NCBI RefSeq assembly: GCF_000399685.1
Contig: NZ_KB976987.1
Span: forward strand, 3,453,943 to 3,517,942
Source of the DNA: Acinetobacter pittii ANC 4050
Lineage (GTDB): Bacteria; Pseudomonadota; Gammaproteobacteria; Pseudomonadales; Moraxellaceae
Direction of reading: 5' to 3'
DNA length: 64,000 bases
Shown here: piece by piece, positions 19,417 to 27,214 of the stretch
Numbering within the stretch: position 1 is the stretch's first letter
How the letters are laid out: every line of letters begins with the position of its first letter
Program-made: the position numbers and the translations under genes
The notes under the pieces: generated by a model
Database searches by the model: none
The model's input: the letters and a program-made list of their open reading frames with translations, nothing else
What the model was told of the DNA's origin: nothing

Positions 19417-20058
19417 GTGAATACGTTGTTTAAACAAACCCTGACAGCAAGTCTTTTGTCTACGATGATTGCAGGTACAGCATTTGCTGCGCCTTCAGAA
19501 GCACCACCTGATTTTATTAAGCGTGTTGCTGATGGCTTGATCGCTCGTTTAAAAGCAGATCATGCAAAATTACAAAGCAATCCTGCGTTGGTAAAAACGA
19601 TTGTACGTCAGAATTTAGACCCGTATGTAGATTCACAAGCGTTCACTCGTATTGTGATGGGTACTTATGCGACGAATCAGTATAGTACAGCTGCACAACG
19701 TGCTCAGTTTGAAACGAATTTCCGTAATACATTAATTGAAAATTACGGCAGTGCATTTGCTAAATATACGAATCAAAGCTATACCATGCGTCCTTACAAG
19801 GCAACTGCGGGTAAAAACCCTGTAGTGACATTGGACTTTAATCACAATGGTGAAAAAATTCCTGTCTCTTTCCAGTTAGCTGACAAAGGTACTCAGTGGA
19901 AAATCCGTAATATCAATGTTTCTGGTATTGATTTAGGATTACAGTTCCGTAATCAGTTTGCTGCAACAGTGAAACGCAATGGCGGTGATTTAAATAAAGC
20001 AATTGCAACGTTCCAACCTGATGCAGACGCAGCTGTTAATCAAAACAAACAGAAATAA
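19417..20058 (+). CDS. mlaC: Periplasmic phospholipid carrier MlaC
   Basis: 213 aa with a GTG start preceded by GAAGGAG. It has a Sec signal peptide with a likely cut after AFA (about residue 24), and then the Ttg2/MlaC fold, with the family pattern DPYVDSQAFTRIVMGTYA. The protein shuttles phospholipid between the MlaFEDB complex and the outer-membrane MlaA-porin complex; mlaA is not in this window. Confidence 0.94.
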   Translation: MNTLFKQTLTASLLSTMIAGTAFAAPSEAPPDFIKRVADGLIARLKADHAKLQSNPALVKTIVRQNLDPYVDSQAFTRIVMGTYATNQYSTAAQRAQFETNFRNTLIENYGSAFAKYTNQSYTMRPYKATAGKNPVVTLDFNHNGEKIPVSFQLADKGTQWKIRNINVSGIDLGLQFRNQFAATVKRNGGDLNKAIATFQPDADAAVNQNKQK

Positions 20059-20069
20059 GTAGGTGACGA

Positions 20070-20357
20070 GTGGTTCAGTATCTCAACCAACAATTGGTTG
20101 TTTCGGGAAAAATTGATTTTGAAAATGCGGAACAACAGTATCAAGCAGGTTTGGCTATCATAAAGAAGCAGCAAAGCTTCCCTCTAGTGGTAGACTTAAC
20201 TGAGCTTGAGCATGGTAGTACCTTGGCATTGGCTGTTTTAGTTCAATGGTTACGAGAAACTCCAAAAAATACTGGTTTGCATTTTAAAAATGTACCCGAG
20301 AAAATGCTGAAGATCATTCAAGCTTGCCATTTGCAGGAAGATCTGCATCTGATCTGA
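20070..20357 (+). CDS. mlaB: STAS-domain Mla subunit MlaB
   Basis: 95 aa with a GTG start. A single STAS domain (about residues 10-90) shows the central VVDLTELEHGSTLALAVLVQWLRE, where the usual DLS..DS..LA pattern marks the MlaB/SpoIIAA fold. MlaB binds MlaF in the cytoplasm and is needed for complex assembly and ATPase activity. It is the last gene of mlaFEDCB and is followed by a terminator. Confidence 0.88.
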   Translation: MVQYLNQQLVVSGKIDFENAEQQYQAGLAIIKKQQSFPLVVDLTELEHGSTLALAVLVQWLRETPKNTGLHFKNVPEKMLKIIQACHLQEDLHLI

Positions 20358-20369
20358 TGTTTAAGATAT

Positions 20370-20400
20370 AAAAAAGCACCTATATTTAGGTGCTTTTTTA
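20370..20400. terminator. Bidirectional terminator between mlaB and corA
   Basis: Stem AAAAAGCACCTA / TAGGTGCTTTTT with A and T flanks, at a convergent gene pair. Confidence 0.92.
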
Positions 20401-20429
20401 TGCTTGAAATTAGCATTTTATTACAAAGC

Positions 20430-21443
20430 TTAAATCCATTTTTTCCAGCGGAAGTAAATAATTGGACCAATAAAGAAACCCATGATAATGAGTAATACAA
20501 CGAAGAAGCTAGTCGTGCCATGCGCAAAAGGTAATACATCTGTGTTCATGCCATAAATACTGGCAATGAGCATAGGTGGAGCTAACATGCTTGGCAAGAT
20601 CGAGAATCGACGAATCGTGTCATTCTGTTCGGTATTAATGAATCCGGAAGTCGTATCAAGTAAGAATCGTACTTTTTGGAATAAGAAGGCATCATGTTCT
20701 ACCAGTGAGCGCACATCCTCACTTAGTTCTCGAATGTCGGCATCATAGATGTGACTGCCTAATGCTCGCGGACGCGATAAGAATGTGAGCACACGTCGTA
20801 AATCAATGAGACAGAGCTGAGCTTTTCCTAGCATATCTTCTTGTTGAGCAAGGCGTGTAATCATGTCATCAAGATCTAGAATTTTTTCACGTTGGTGGTT
20901 ATTTAGAACCTCTGTGGAGTATTTTTCTAAATCTTTGTGGATATCTTCTAAGATATCCGCAAGCTCATCGAGTTTTGCTTCAAGAAGGCCCAATAAAATC
21001 CATGTAGGATCTTTATAGTCCATGTCATAGTCATTTCGACGAGCACGTGCACGAAAGGCGCGAAAAGCAACTAACTTTTCCCCGCGCATCGTGAACAGGC
21101 GGTCCTTATGTAAAATGAAAGCGACCGTTTGCACCATTGCTAAAATGTGTGATGAGTCTTCTGCGTCACCATCTACCTGATAATTTTTATTTTTCGTTAA
21201 AAAATAAGTACTGATATGCAAAATACCGTCATCATCACGGTAAAATCGGGCAGAGGATGAAATATCTTCAAGCGACTTTAGTGTTGGTAAGTTTTGGTCA
21301 TAGGCATCTAATACCCATTGTTGCTCTTCTTGTGAGGGTGCAATAAGATCAAGCCAGACTAATTCGGGATGTAGATCAAATCCACCATTGATGGTGGCAT
21401 CTTCCAGACTTCCGCGTTCTGTGGCATAAAAGGCTTCAAGCAT
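20430..21443 (-). CDS. corA: CorA-family magnesium/cobalt transporter
   Basis: 337 aa. A long cytoplasmic N-domain rich in charged helices is followed by two C-terminal transmembrane helices, the first ending in the signature YGMN (SIYGMNTDV) that forms the ion selectivity loop. The pentameric channel imports Mg2+ (also Co2+ or Ni2+). The ATG at 21443 (MLEAFYATERG) has GAGGA about 8 nt upstream; a further in-frame start would add 24 residues. Its start abuts the divergent LOG-family gene. Confidence 0.92.
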   Translation of the reverse strand: MLEAFYATERGSLEDATINGGFDLHPELVWLDLIAPSQEEQQWVLDAYDQNLPTLKSLEDISSSARFYRDDDGILHISTYFLTKNKNYQVDGDAEDSSHILAMVQTVAFILHKDRLFTMRGEKLVAFRAFRARARRNDYDMDYKDPTWILLGLLEAKLDELADILEDIHKDLEKYSTEVLNNHQREKILDLDDMITRLAQQEDMLGKAQLCLIDLRRVLTFLSRPRALGSHIYDADIRELSEDVRSLVEHDAFLFQKVRFLLDTTSGFINTEQNDTIRRFSILPSMLAPPMLIASIYGMNTDVLPFAHGTTSFFVVLLIIMGFFIGPIIYFRWKKWI

Positions 21444-21602
21444 GTGTCTTTTTTCCTCACGCAGTCTGATGGAAATGGATGGGTGTATTTTAGACAAGGA
21501 TTTGCCGAAAAACACTTGCCAATACGCTATTTTGCAAAAAAAAACTCTATCGATAGTTTAGTTTGTCAGCATGACAGTTCAATAAAACGGTTTTTTTACA
21601 CT

Positions 21603-22184
21603 ATGAAATCAATTTGTATTTTCTGTGGTTCATCTCTTGGTTCAAACCCAATTTTCCAACAAATTGCCCAAGCTACAGGCGAGGCTATTGCAAAACAAGG
21701 TAAGACCTTGGTTTATGGTGGTGGTCGCTCAGGTCTAATGGGTGTCGTTGCCGATAGTGCCTTACAAGCAGGTGGACAAGTCATTGGCGTGATCCCTCGT
21801 GCTTTAGTCGATCGTGAGTTAGCTCATCCGGGCTTAACCAGATTATATGTGGTCGAAAATATGCATGAGCGTAAAACTAAAATGGCGGATCTTTCAGATG
21901 GCTTTATTGCTTTGCCGGGTGGCGCAGGTACATTGGAAGAAATCTTTGAACAATGGACTTGGGCGCAATTAGGGATTCATCAAAAGCCATGTGCTTTCTT
22001 AAATGTAGCGGGTTTTTATGAAGATTTACTTAAAATGATCCAAGGAACAGTAGATAATGGATTTAGCCAAGCACGGTTCGTTGATAAATTGATCGCATCA
22101 GACAACATTGAAGATATTCTTCAACAGTTTGAGCAATATCAGGCTCCTGCTCCAAAATGGACAAATGCAGATGTTCAACCATAA
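21603..22184 (+). CDS. LOG-family nucleoside 5'-monophosphate phosphoribohydrolase
   Basis: 193 aa with a Rossmann-like fold. The start MKSICIFCGSSLGSNP is typical of the family. The signature PGGAGTLEE and the preceding VVENMHERKTKMADLSD carry the substrate Arg and catalytic Glu. Plant LOG enzymes release cytokinin bases, and bacterial members cleave AMP or related nucleotides at the N-glycosidic bond; the substrate here is unknown. The start is set at 21603, since upstream in-frame codons overlap the corA promoter region. The downstream Nudix gene begins 14 bp after the stop. Confidence 0.9.
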   Translation: MKSICIFCGSSLGSNPIFQQIAQATGEAIAKQGKTLVYGGGRSGLMGVVADSALQAGGQVIGVIPRALVDRELAHPGLTRLYVVENMHERKTKMADLSDGFIALPGGAGTLEEIFEQWTWAQLGIHQKPCAFLNVAGFYEDLLKMIQGTVDNGFSQARFVDKLIASDNIEDILQQFEQYQAPAPKWTNADVQP

Positions 22185-22198
22185 ACGAGGTTAAATAG

Positions 22199-22600
22199 GT
22201 GAAAACAATCACGGTCGCTGCCGCAGTGATCTTAAATGAGCAAAATCAGTTATTGCTCGTAAGAAAGCAAAATACTCAAGCTTTTATGCAAGTAGGTGGC
22301 AAGCTGGAACCCAATGAGGCACCAGAGATCACCATGCAGCGAGAAATTTTAGAGGAAGTAGGTAGCTCTTGTGTGATTGAGCAATTTATTGGCCATTTCG
22401 AAACTGCAGCTGCCAATGAGCCAGATCATATTTTAGTAAGCCATTTATATCTAGTTCAGCTCGATCAAGCACCTAAAATTGCAGCTGAAATTGCAGAAAT
22501 GAAGTGGATAGATTTAAATGATTCGGAAACTCAACTTGCACCATTAACCAAAGAAATTGTCATTCCTTGGTGTGAAGAGTATTTATCTATAGTGCAATAG
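22199..22600 (+). CDS. Nudix hydrolase
   Basis: 133 aa with a GTG start. The Nudix box is complete: GGKLEPNEAPEITMQREILEEVG (G-x5-E-x7-RE-x2-EE-x-G), with hydrophobic residues at the usual places. It hydrolyses a nucleoside diphosphate linked to another moiety; the substrate cannot be read. It lies 14 bp after the LOG-family gene, suggesting a shared nucleotide-cleaning operon. Its stop is 1 bp from the end of the convergent comF. Confidence 0.9.
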   Translation: MKTITVAAAVILNEQNQLLLVRKQNTQAFMQVGGKLEPNEAPEITMQREILEEVGSSCVIEQFIGHFETAAANEPDHILVSHLYLVQLDQAPKIAAEIAEMKWIDLNDSETQLAPLTKEIVIPWCEEYLSIVQ

Positions 22601-22601
22601 C

Positions 22602-23231
22602 CTAATTCTTTAGTGTTGCCGCTAGGCAAGCCATGTGAATAGATGTACAGCCTAATTGTTTAAGGGCTTGACTGAGCGCATGAATAGAGCTTCCTGTGGT
22701 TATTACGTCATCAATAATGAGAACACGGCGATAACGTCGTTTCTCTTTATGATGAGGTACAAATTGTTGTTCTATATTTTCAAAACGTTCTAGTCGAGAA
22801 AGACCTTTTTGAGAATGTTCGTTTAAACGTTGAATTGGTTGCCAAACAGGTATTTTTAAGTGTTTGCTTAAAATATTGGCAAGTAATAATGACTGATTAA
22901 AACCACGTTCAATTAAACGTTGATTGGAAATAGGCATGGGTACAATAGCTTGTACTTTAGGAAATTTTAATTGTTTTAAAATTTCCCCTAATAAGATTTG
23001 ATAATGTAATTTTTGTTCATATTTAAACTGCTGAATAATTCGGTTAACTGGATAAGCATAGTCACAGGCCACAAGCACAGATTGATTATTACGTTGAATC
23101 GTTTGTTTAAGCCAAGGCAGCTGTTCCCAACAGTCTTTACAAAGTGAATATTTTTCTCGCACCCCTAACTCGCACAATGAGCAAGGTGAAAATAGTTGAA
23201 TAAGATGTTGGACGTTTAAAAAACTAAACAT
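22602..23231 (-). CDS. comF: ComF-family phosphoribosyltransferase-like protein
   Basis: 209 aa. The N-terminus has a zinc-ribbon-like cysteine set (CSLCELGVREKYSLCKDCW). The C-terminus has a type I phosphoribosyltransferase fold with the PRPP motif RVLIIDDVITTGSS. ComF is needed for DNA uptake in naturally competent bacteria, where it is thought to help move single-stranded DNA in the cytoplasm; Acinetobacter is naturally competent. Its start overlaps the recG stop by 8 bp, so the two form an operon. Confidence 0.9.
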   Translation of the reverse strand: MFSFLNVQHLIQLFSPCSLCELGVREKYSLCKDCWEQLPWLKQTIQRNNQSVLVACDYAYPVNRIIQQFKYEQKLHYQILLGEILKQLKFPKVQAIVPMPISNQRLIERGFNQSLLLANILSKHLKIPVWQPIQRLNEHSQKGLSRLERFENIEQQFVPHHKEKRRYRRVLIIDDVITTGSSIHALSQALKQLGCTSIHMACLAATLKN

Positions 23232-25269
23232 AGGCGTAGCGAGGTGCCTCAGGAAGCCAGCGCTTTAATAGAGCATCTGCCTGTTCTGGATAATCTTTTA
23301 AAACTTGCTGTGCTACATAGTGAGCTTGACTCAGTAAGTGATCATCTCGCTCTAACCGAGCAACTCTAAATCCCATATCGCCAGTTTGTTTAGTCCCTAG
23401 TAATTCACCCGGTCCGCGTAACTCTAGATCTTTTTCTGCAATCACAAAGCCATCATTACTTTCTCTTAAAATAGAAAGTCTCTCTTGCCCATTTTGTGAA
23501 AGAGGCGTTTTATATAGAAGTACACAAAAGCTGGCTTGAGCGCCTCGACCTACACGACCACGTAATTGATGTAACTGAGAAAGGCCCAAACGCTCAGCAT
23601 TTTCAATCACCATAATAGAGGAGTTAGGAACATCGACTCCAACTTCAATAACTGTTGTTGCGATAAGAAGTTGTAATTCATTATTTTTAAATGCTTGCAT
23701 AACAGCTTGCTTTTCGTCAGCTTTCATTTTGCCATGCACCAAGCCAATGTTGAGTTCAGGAAAGCGTTCTTTCATTTCCTGATAGGTGGCTTCTGCTGCT
23801 TGAGCATCTAAAGTCTCAGACTGCTCAACTAGTGTGCATACCCAATACGCCTGTTTTCCATCTCTGCAATTTGAAGCAATACGTTGCAGTACTTCTTCTC
23901 GACGATCAAGAGGAATGGTAACCGTTTGAATTGGAGTACGGCCCGGAGGTAACTCATCAATAATTGACGTGTCCAAATCACCATATGCACTCATTGCTAG
24001 AGTTCTTGGAATGGGAGTGGCCGTCATGACGAGTTGATGTGGGGTGAACTGCTCAGCACCTTTATTACGTAGAGCTAAACGCTGATCTACACCAAAGCGA
24101 TGTTGTTCATCAATAATTACGAGTCCTAATTTAGCAAAACCAACATTGTCTTGAAATAAGGCATGAGTACCCACAATAAGTTCTGCGTGACCTTCTTTAA
24201 TTTGTTGTTCTGCTTGAGCGCGGGCTTTACCTTTTTGTTTACCAGACAACCAGGCAACTGTAATGCCTAATGGTTCAAACCAACGTTTAAAATTCAAATA
24301 ATGCTGTTCTGCCAGAATTTCAGTAGGAGCCATTAATGCAACCTGCCAATCGGCTTCTAAAGCATGGCACGCGGCCACAGCAGCAACTAAGGTCTTTCCA
24401 GCACCTACGTCACCTTGCACTAGGCGTAGCATAGGTTGGTGCTGTTTTAAGTCATTTAAAATTTCTTTAGATACACGTTTTTGTGCATTGGTCATTTGAA
24501 AAGGTAAAGCTTCTAATAGCTTTTTAGCTAATATTTTGCTGCTTGAAAAAGCAGGTGATGCAATTTGACGAATATAAGCACGGCGATTAAGTAAACTAAT
24601 TTGATGTGCAACCAGTTCTTCAAAAATAAGCCGTTGCTGCGCAGGATGAGATCCTTGGGCCAATTGGAGCATATTGGCATCAACCGGAGGCTCATGAATG
24701 TAATACAAAGCCTCTTTCAGCGCATAGCCATTGGTATATTGTTTTGGAAGTAACTCTGGTAGGGCATCACTGTGATGCTTTAAAGCTTGTTTAACGTATT
24801 CGCGTAATTTAGGCTGAGTCAGCCCATCCGTACTTGGATAAATTGCTGTCAGCTGAGTTTTTGGTAGAGGTGTATGTTCATGAATGAGCTGAATTTCAGG
24901 ATGATACATCTCAAGGCCGCGAGCACCTACACGAACTTCACCAAAAATACGTAAGCGATGACCAGGTTTTATTTTGTCAGTCAGGTTTTTATAAATATGA
25001 TAAAAGCGTAAGGTGACTTTACCAAATTCATCTTGCACCAAAGCTGCCATGGATTTTCTTTTTCCCGGAGGGAAGTCAATTGATTTGACTTCACCTTCTA
25101 GCAAATAGCTCCGTCCAACCACAAGTTGATTCATTGGAATAATCGTACTTCGGTCTTCATAATCACGTGGCAGATGAAACAGTAAATCATCTGTGGTAAA
25201 AATATTTAGTTTTTCGAGCAGGGCTGCTGAAGCCGATCCAACGCCTTGTAACTGATGGACTGAAGTCAT
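23224..25269 (-). CDS. recG: ATP-dependent DNA helicase RecG
   Basis: 681 aa; branch-migrates Holliday junctions and remodels stalled forks. The N-terminal wedge/OB domain (about residues 50-160) is followed by helicase motifs I (QGDVGAGKT), II (DEQH), III (TATPIPRT) and the C-terminal QLRGRVGRG (motif VI) and the RecG TRG-type hairpin before ELRGPGELLGTKQTG. The start lies only 20 bp from the start of a divergent epimerase gene. comF follows with overlap. Confidence 0.96.
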   Translation of the reverse strand: MTSVHQLQGVGSASAALLEKLNIFTTDDLLFHLPRDYEDRSTIIPMNQLVVGRSYLLEGEVKSIDFPPGKRKSMAALVQDEFGKVTLRFYHIYKNLTDKIKPGHRLRIFGEVRVGARGLEMYHPEIQLIHEHTPLPKTQLTAIYPSTDGLTQPKLREYVKQALKHHSDALPELLPKQYTNGYALKEALYYIHEPPVDANMLQLAQGSHPAQQRLIFEELVAHQISLLNRRAYIRQIASPAFSSSKILAKKLLEALPFQMTNAQKRVSKEILNDLKQHQPMLRLVQGDVGAGKTLVAAVAACHALEADWQVALMAPTEILAEQHYLNFKRWFEPLGITVAWLSGKQKGKARAQAEQQIKEGHAELIVGTHALFQDNVGFAKLGLVIIDEQHRFGVDQRLALRNKGAEQFTPHQLVMTATPIPRTLAMSAYGDLDTSIIDELPPGRTPIQTVTIPLDRREEVLQRIASNCRDGKQAYWVCTLVEQSETLDAQAAEATYQEMKERFPELNIGLVHGKMKADEKQAVMQAFKNNELQLLIATTVIEVGVDVPNSSIMVIENAERLGLSQLHQLRGRVGRGAQASFCVLLYKTPLSQNGQERLSILRESNDGFVIAEKDLELRGPGELLGTKQTGDMGFRVARLERDDHLLSQAHYVAQQVLKDYPEQADALLKRWLPEAPRYAYV

Positions 25270-25289
25270 GTCCCCTCAACGAGTTTTCT

Positions 25290-26105
25290 ATGCATATATT
25301 ATTTATCGGTTATGGTAAAACATCTCAGCGTGTTGCTAAACAACTATTTGAGAAAGAACATCAAATTACCACAATCAGCCGTAGTGTAAAAACGGATAGT
25401 TACGCAACACATCTTGTCCAAGATATTTTTTCGCTTGATTTGAGTCAAATTGAACCTGTAGATATCGTGTATATTTTACTTTCTCCAAACGAGAGTACGG
25501 TTGAGGGCTACCAGCATACTTATGTAGATAGTATTGAACCGATTCGAGAAGCATTAAAAATACATCCGGTAAAAAAAATAATCGTTGTTTCGTCGACGCG
25601 AGTTTATGGTGAAAATGCGGGGGAGATCATTGATGATTTTAGTGAAATTCATCCAAGTGATGAACAAGGCCATATATTACGTAATATGGAGCTACTCTGG
25701 CAGAAACATTATCCAGCCCAATCTGTAATTATTCGCCCTACTGGTATTTATGGAACTTCTGTTGCCCGTTTAAAGAAAATGGCTGAAAATAATCAAAATT
25801 ATCCAAACATACATTATAGCAATCGAATACATATTGATGATTTAGCAAGATTTTTAGCTTTTATGGCTGACTACGAAACTCATCAAGCGAGCTATATTGT
25901 GACGAATAACCAGCCATTACCATTACATGAAGTTATAGTCTGGTTTCAAAAACAATTAGGATTGCCAGAGTTAACTTTGGAATCAAGCCAAATTTCAGGT
26001 AAAAGAATTTATGCGAAATATTTGCCAGCAACGGGTTTTCAGTTAGAGCATCCAATTTGCTTTAATGACTATTTATTATGTTTAAATGTTCATGGTACTA
26101 AATAA
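25290..26105 (+). CDS. NAD-dependent epimerase/SDR family protein (YeeZ-like)
   Basis: 271 aa extended short-chain dehydrogenase fold. The N-terminal dinucleotide loop is GYGKTSQRVAKQL, a variant of GxxGxxG. The segment VSSTRVYGENAG carries the Ser and Tyr of the family, though Lys at Tyr+4 is missing (YGENA), as in YeeZ-like proteins of unproven catalysis. RPTGIYG and RIHIDDLAR follow, as in sugar-nucleotide epimerases. It is divergent from recG and probably a single gene. The substrate is unknown. Confidence 0.8.
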   Translation: MHILFIGYGKTSQRVAKQLFEKEHQITTISRSVKTDSYATHLVQDIFSLDLSQIEPVDIVYILLSPNESTVEGYQHTYVDSIEPIREALKIHPVKKIIVVSSTRVYGENAGEIIDDFSEIHPSDEQGHILRNMELLWQKHYPAQSVIIRPTGIYGTSVARLKKMAENNQNYPNIHYSNRIHIDDLARFLAFMADYETHQASYIVTNNQPLPLHEVIVWFQKQLGLPELTLESSQISGKRIYAKYLPATGFQLEHPICFNDYLLCLNVHGTK

Positions 26106-26184
26106 AATTTTGATTAAACTTTAAATAAGAACAGAAATACCTGATGAGGCAGTCAAATTGCCGATAAAGATAAAAAGGTTGAAA

Positions 26185-27168
26185 GTGAAAAAAATTTGTT
26201 TAGCTCTGATTTTGAGCGTATTAGCTGTTGCGAGTTGGGCTGAGGATCAGGTGTGGTGTGCATATGATCCTATTGGGTCCCAAGGGGATATTACTCGCCG
26301 TTTAAATGACATTCGGCTATATGCCCAGCAATATCAAGTCAAATTTAAAGTAGTTACCTATCAAAAAGAACAGCAGGCGATACAAGCTTTTGATGATGGG
26401 AAATGTTCTGGTCTAGCTGCATCCAATTTCAATACTTATCGTTATAACCAGTTTATGGGGAGTACCGCGGGTATAGGACTAATTCCTAATAATCGTACAG
26501 CCAAAAGCTTCTTGCAGCTTTTAAATCACCCTACAATTGAGAAAAGACTGGTTTCTAAGGACTATGAAGCTGTAGGAATGATTCCTATTGGAACTGCTTA
26601 CATGGTTTTAAAAAATAAGAAACTTTCTAGAGTCGCTCAATTAAGAAATCAACGTATTGGTGTGTTACCCAATAATCCACCGCAACAAGCATTGGTACGA
26701 AGTGTAGGTGCTCGGCCAGTTTATGTTGATTTATCTAACGCGATTGTGCAGTTTAAGCAAAATAAAATCGATATTGTTCCTGCTCCTGTGTATGGCTTAT
26801 TGCCATATAACTTACAAAAAGAATTTGGACAAGATACTCAAGTTATCAATTTTCCTTTGGCATATTTTGGGGTCAATTTAATTATTAAACCGCAAGCTTA
26901 TCCTGCTAATTTTGGCCGAAAAATTCGGGGATGGTTTGTTCAGAATAGCCAATTGCTGACTAACCGTGCGACACAATGGGAAAATCATTTACCTGCTTAT
27001 TATTGGGTGGATGTCTCTTTTTATGAAAAACAAAGTTATGATGTAATGGTTGCCAAAATACGTAATCAGTACGTCCTTTCAGGTTACTACGATGCTTATT
27101 TTGTTCAACTTATGAAGCGTCTGCGGTGCATGGATGATCCACGTTATTTTGAATGCCCAATTCGTTAA
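26185..27168 (+). CDS. Putative periplasmic solute-binding protein
   Basis: 327 aa from a GTG at 26185 preceded by AAAAAGG at 6 nt, the only start with a good ribosome site (a TTG 27 nt upstream is possible). A Sec signal peptide is cut about after SWA. The mature part recalls type-2 binding proteins: an N-lobe with VKFKVVTYQKEQQAIQAFDDGKCSGLAAS, and later RIGVLPNNPPQQALVRS. I recall related proteins (DUF6091) occurring with TRAP permeases. No permease is adjacent here, but a TRAP permease and TatT-like lipoprotein lie at 57.7-61.9 kb. The link is inference. Confidence 0.65.
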   Translation: MKKICLALILSVLAVASWAEDQVWCAYDPIGSQGDITRRLNDIRLYAQQYQVKFKVVTYQKEQQAIQAFDDGKCSGLAASNFNTYRYNQFMGSTAGIGLIPNNRTAKSFLQLLNHPTIEKRLVSKDYEAVGMIPIGTAYMVLKNKKLSRVAQLRNQRIGVLPNNPPQQALVRSVGARPVYVDLSNAIVQFKQNKIDIVPAPVYGLLPYNLQKEFGQDTQVINFPLAYFGVNLIIKPQAYPANFGRKIRGWFVQNSQLLTNRATQWENHLPAYYWVDVSFYEKQSYDVMVAKIRNQYVLSGYYDAYFVQLMKRLRCMDDPRYFECPIR

Positions 27169-27169
27169 T

Positions 27170-27203
27170 AAAATAAAAGGCAACCGAAGTTGCCTTTTAT
27201 TTT
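27170..27203. terminator. Bidirectional terminator
   Basis: Stem AAAATAAAAGGCAAC / GTTGCCTTTTATTTT, loop CGAA, between the convergent solute-binding protein gene and plsB. Confidence 0.9.
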
Positions 27204-27214
27204 GTTTGGAGACT

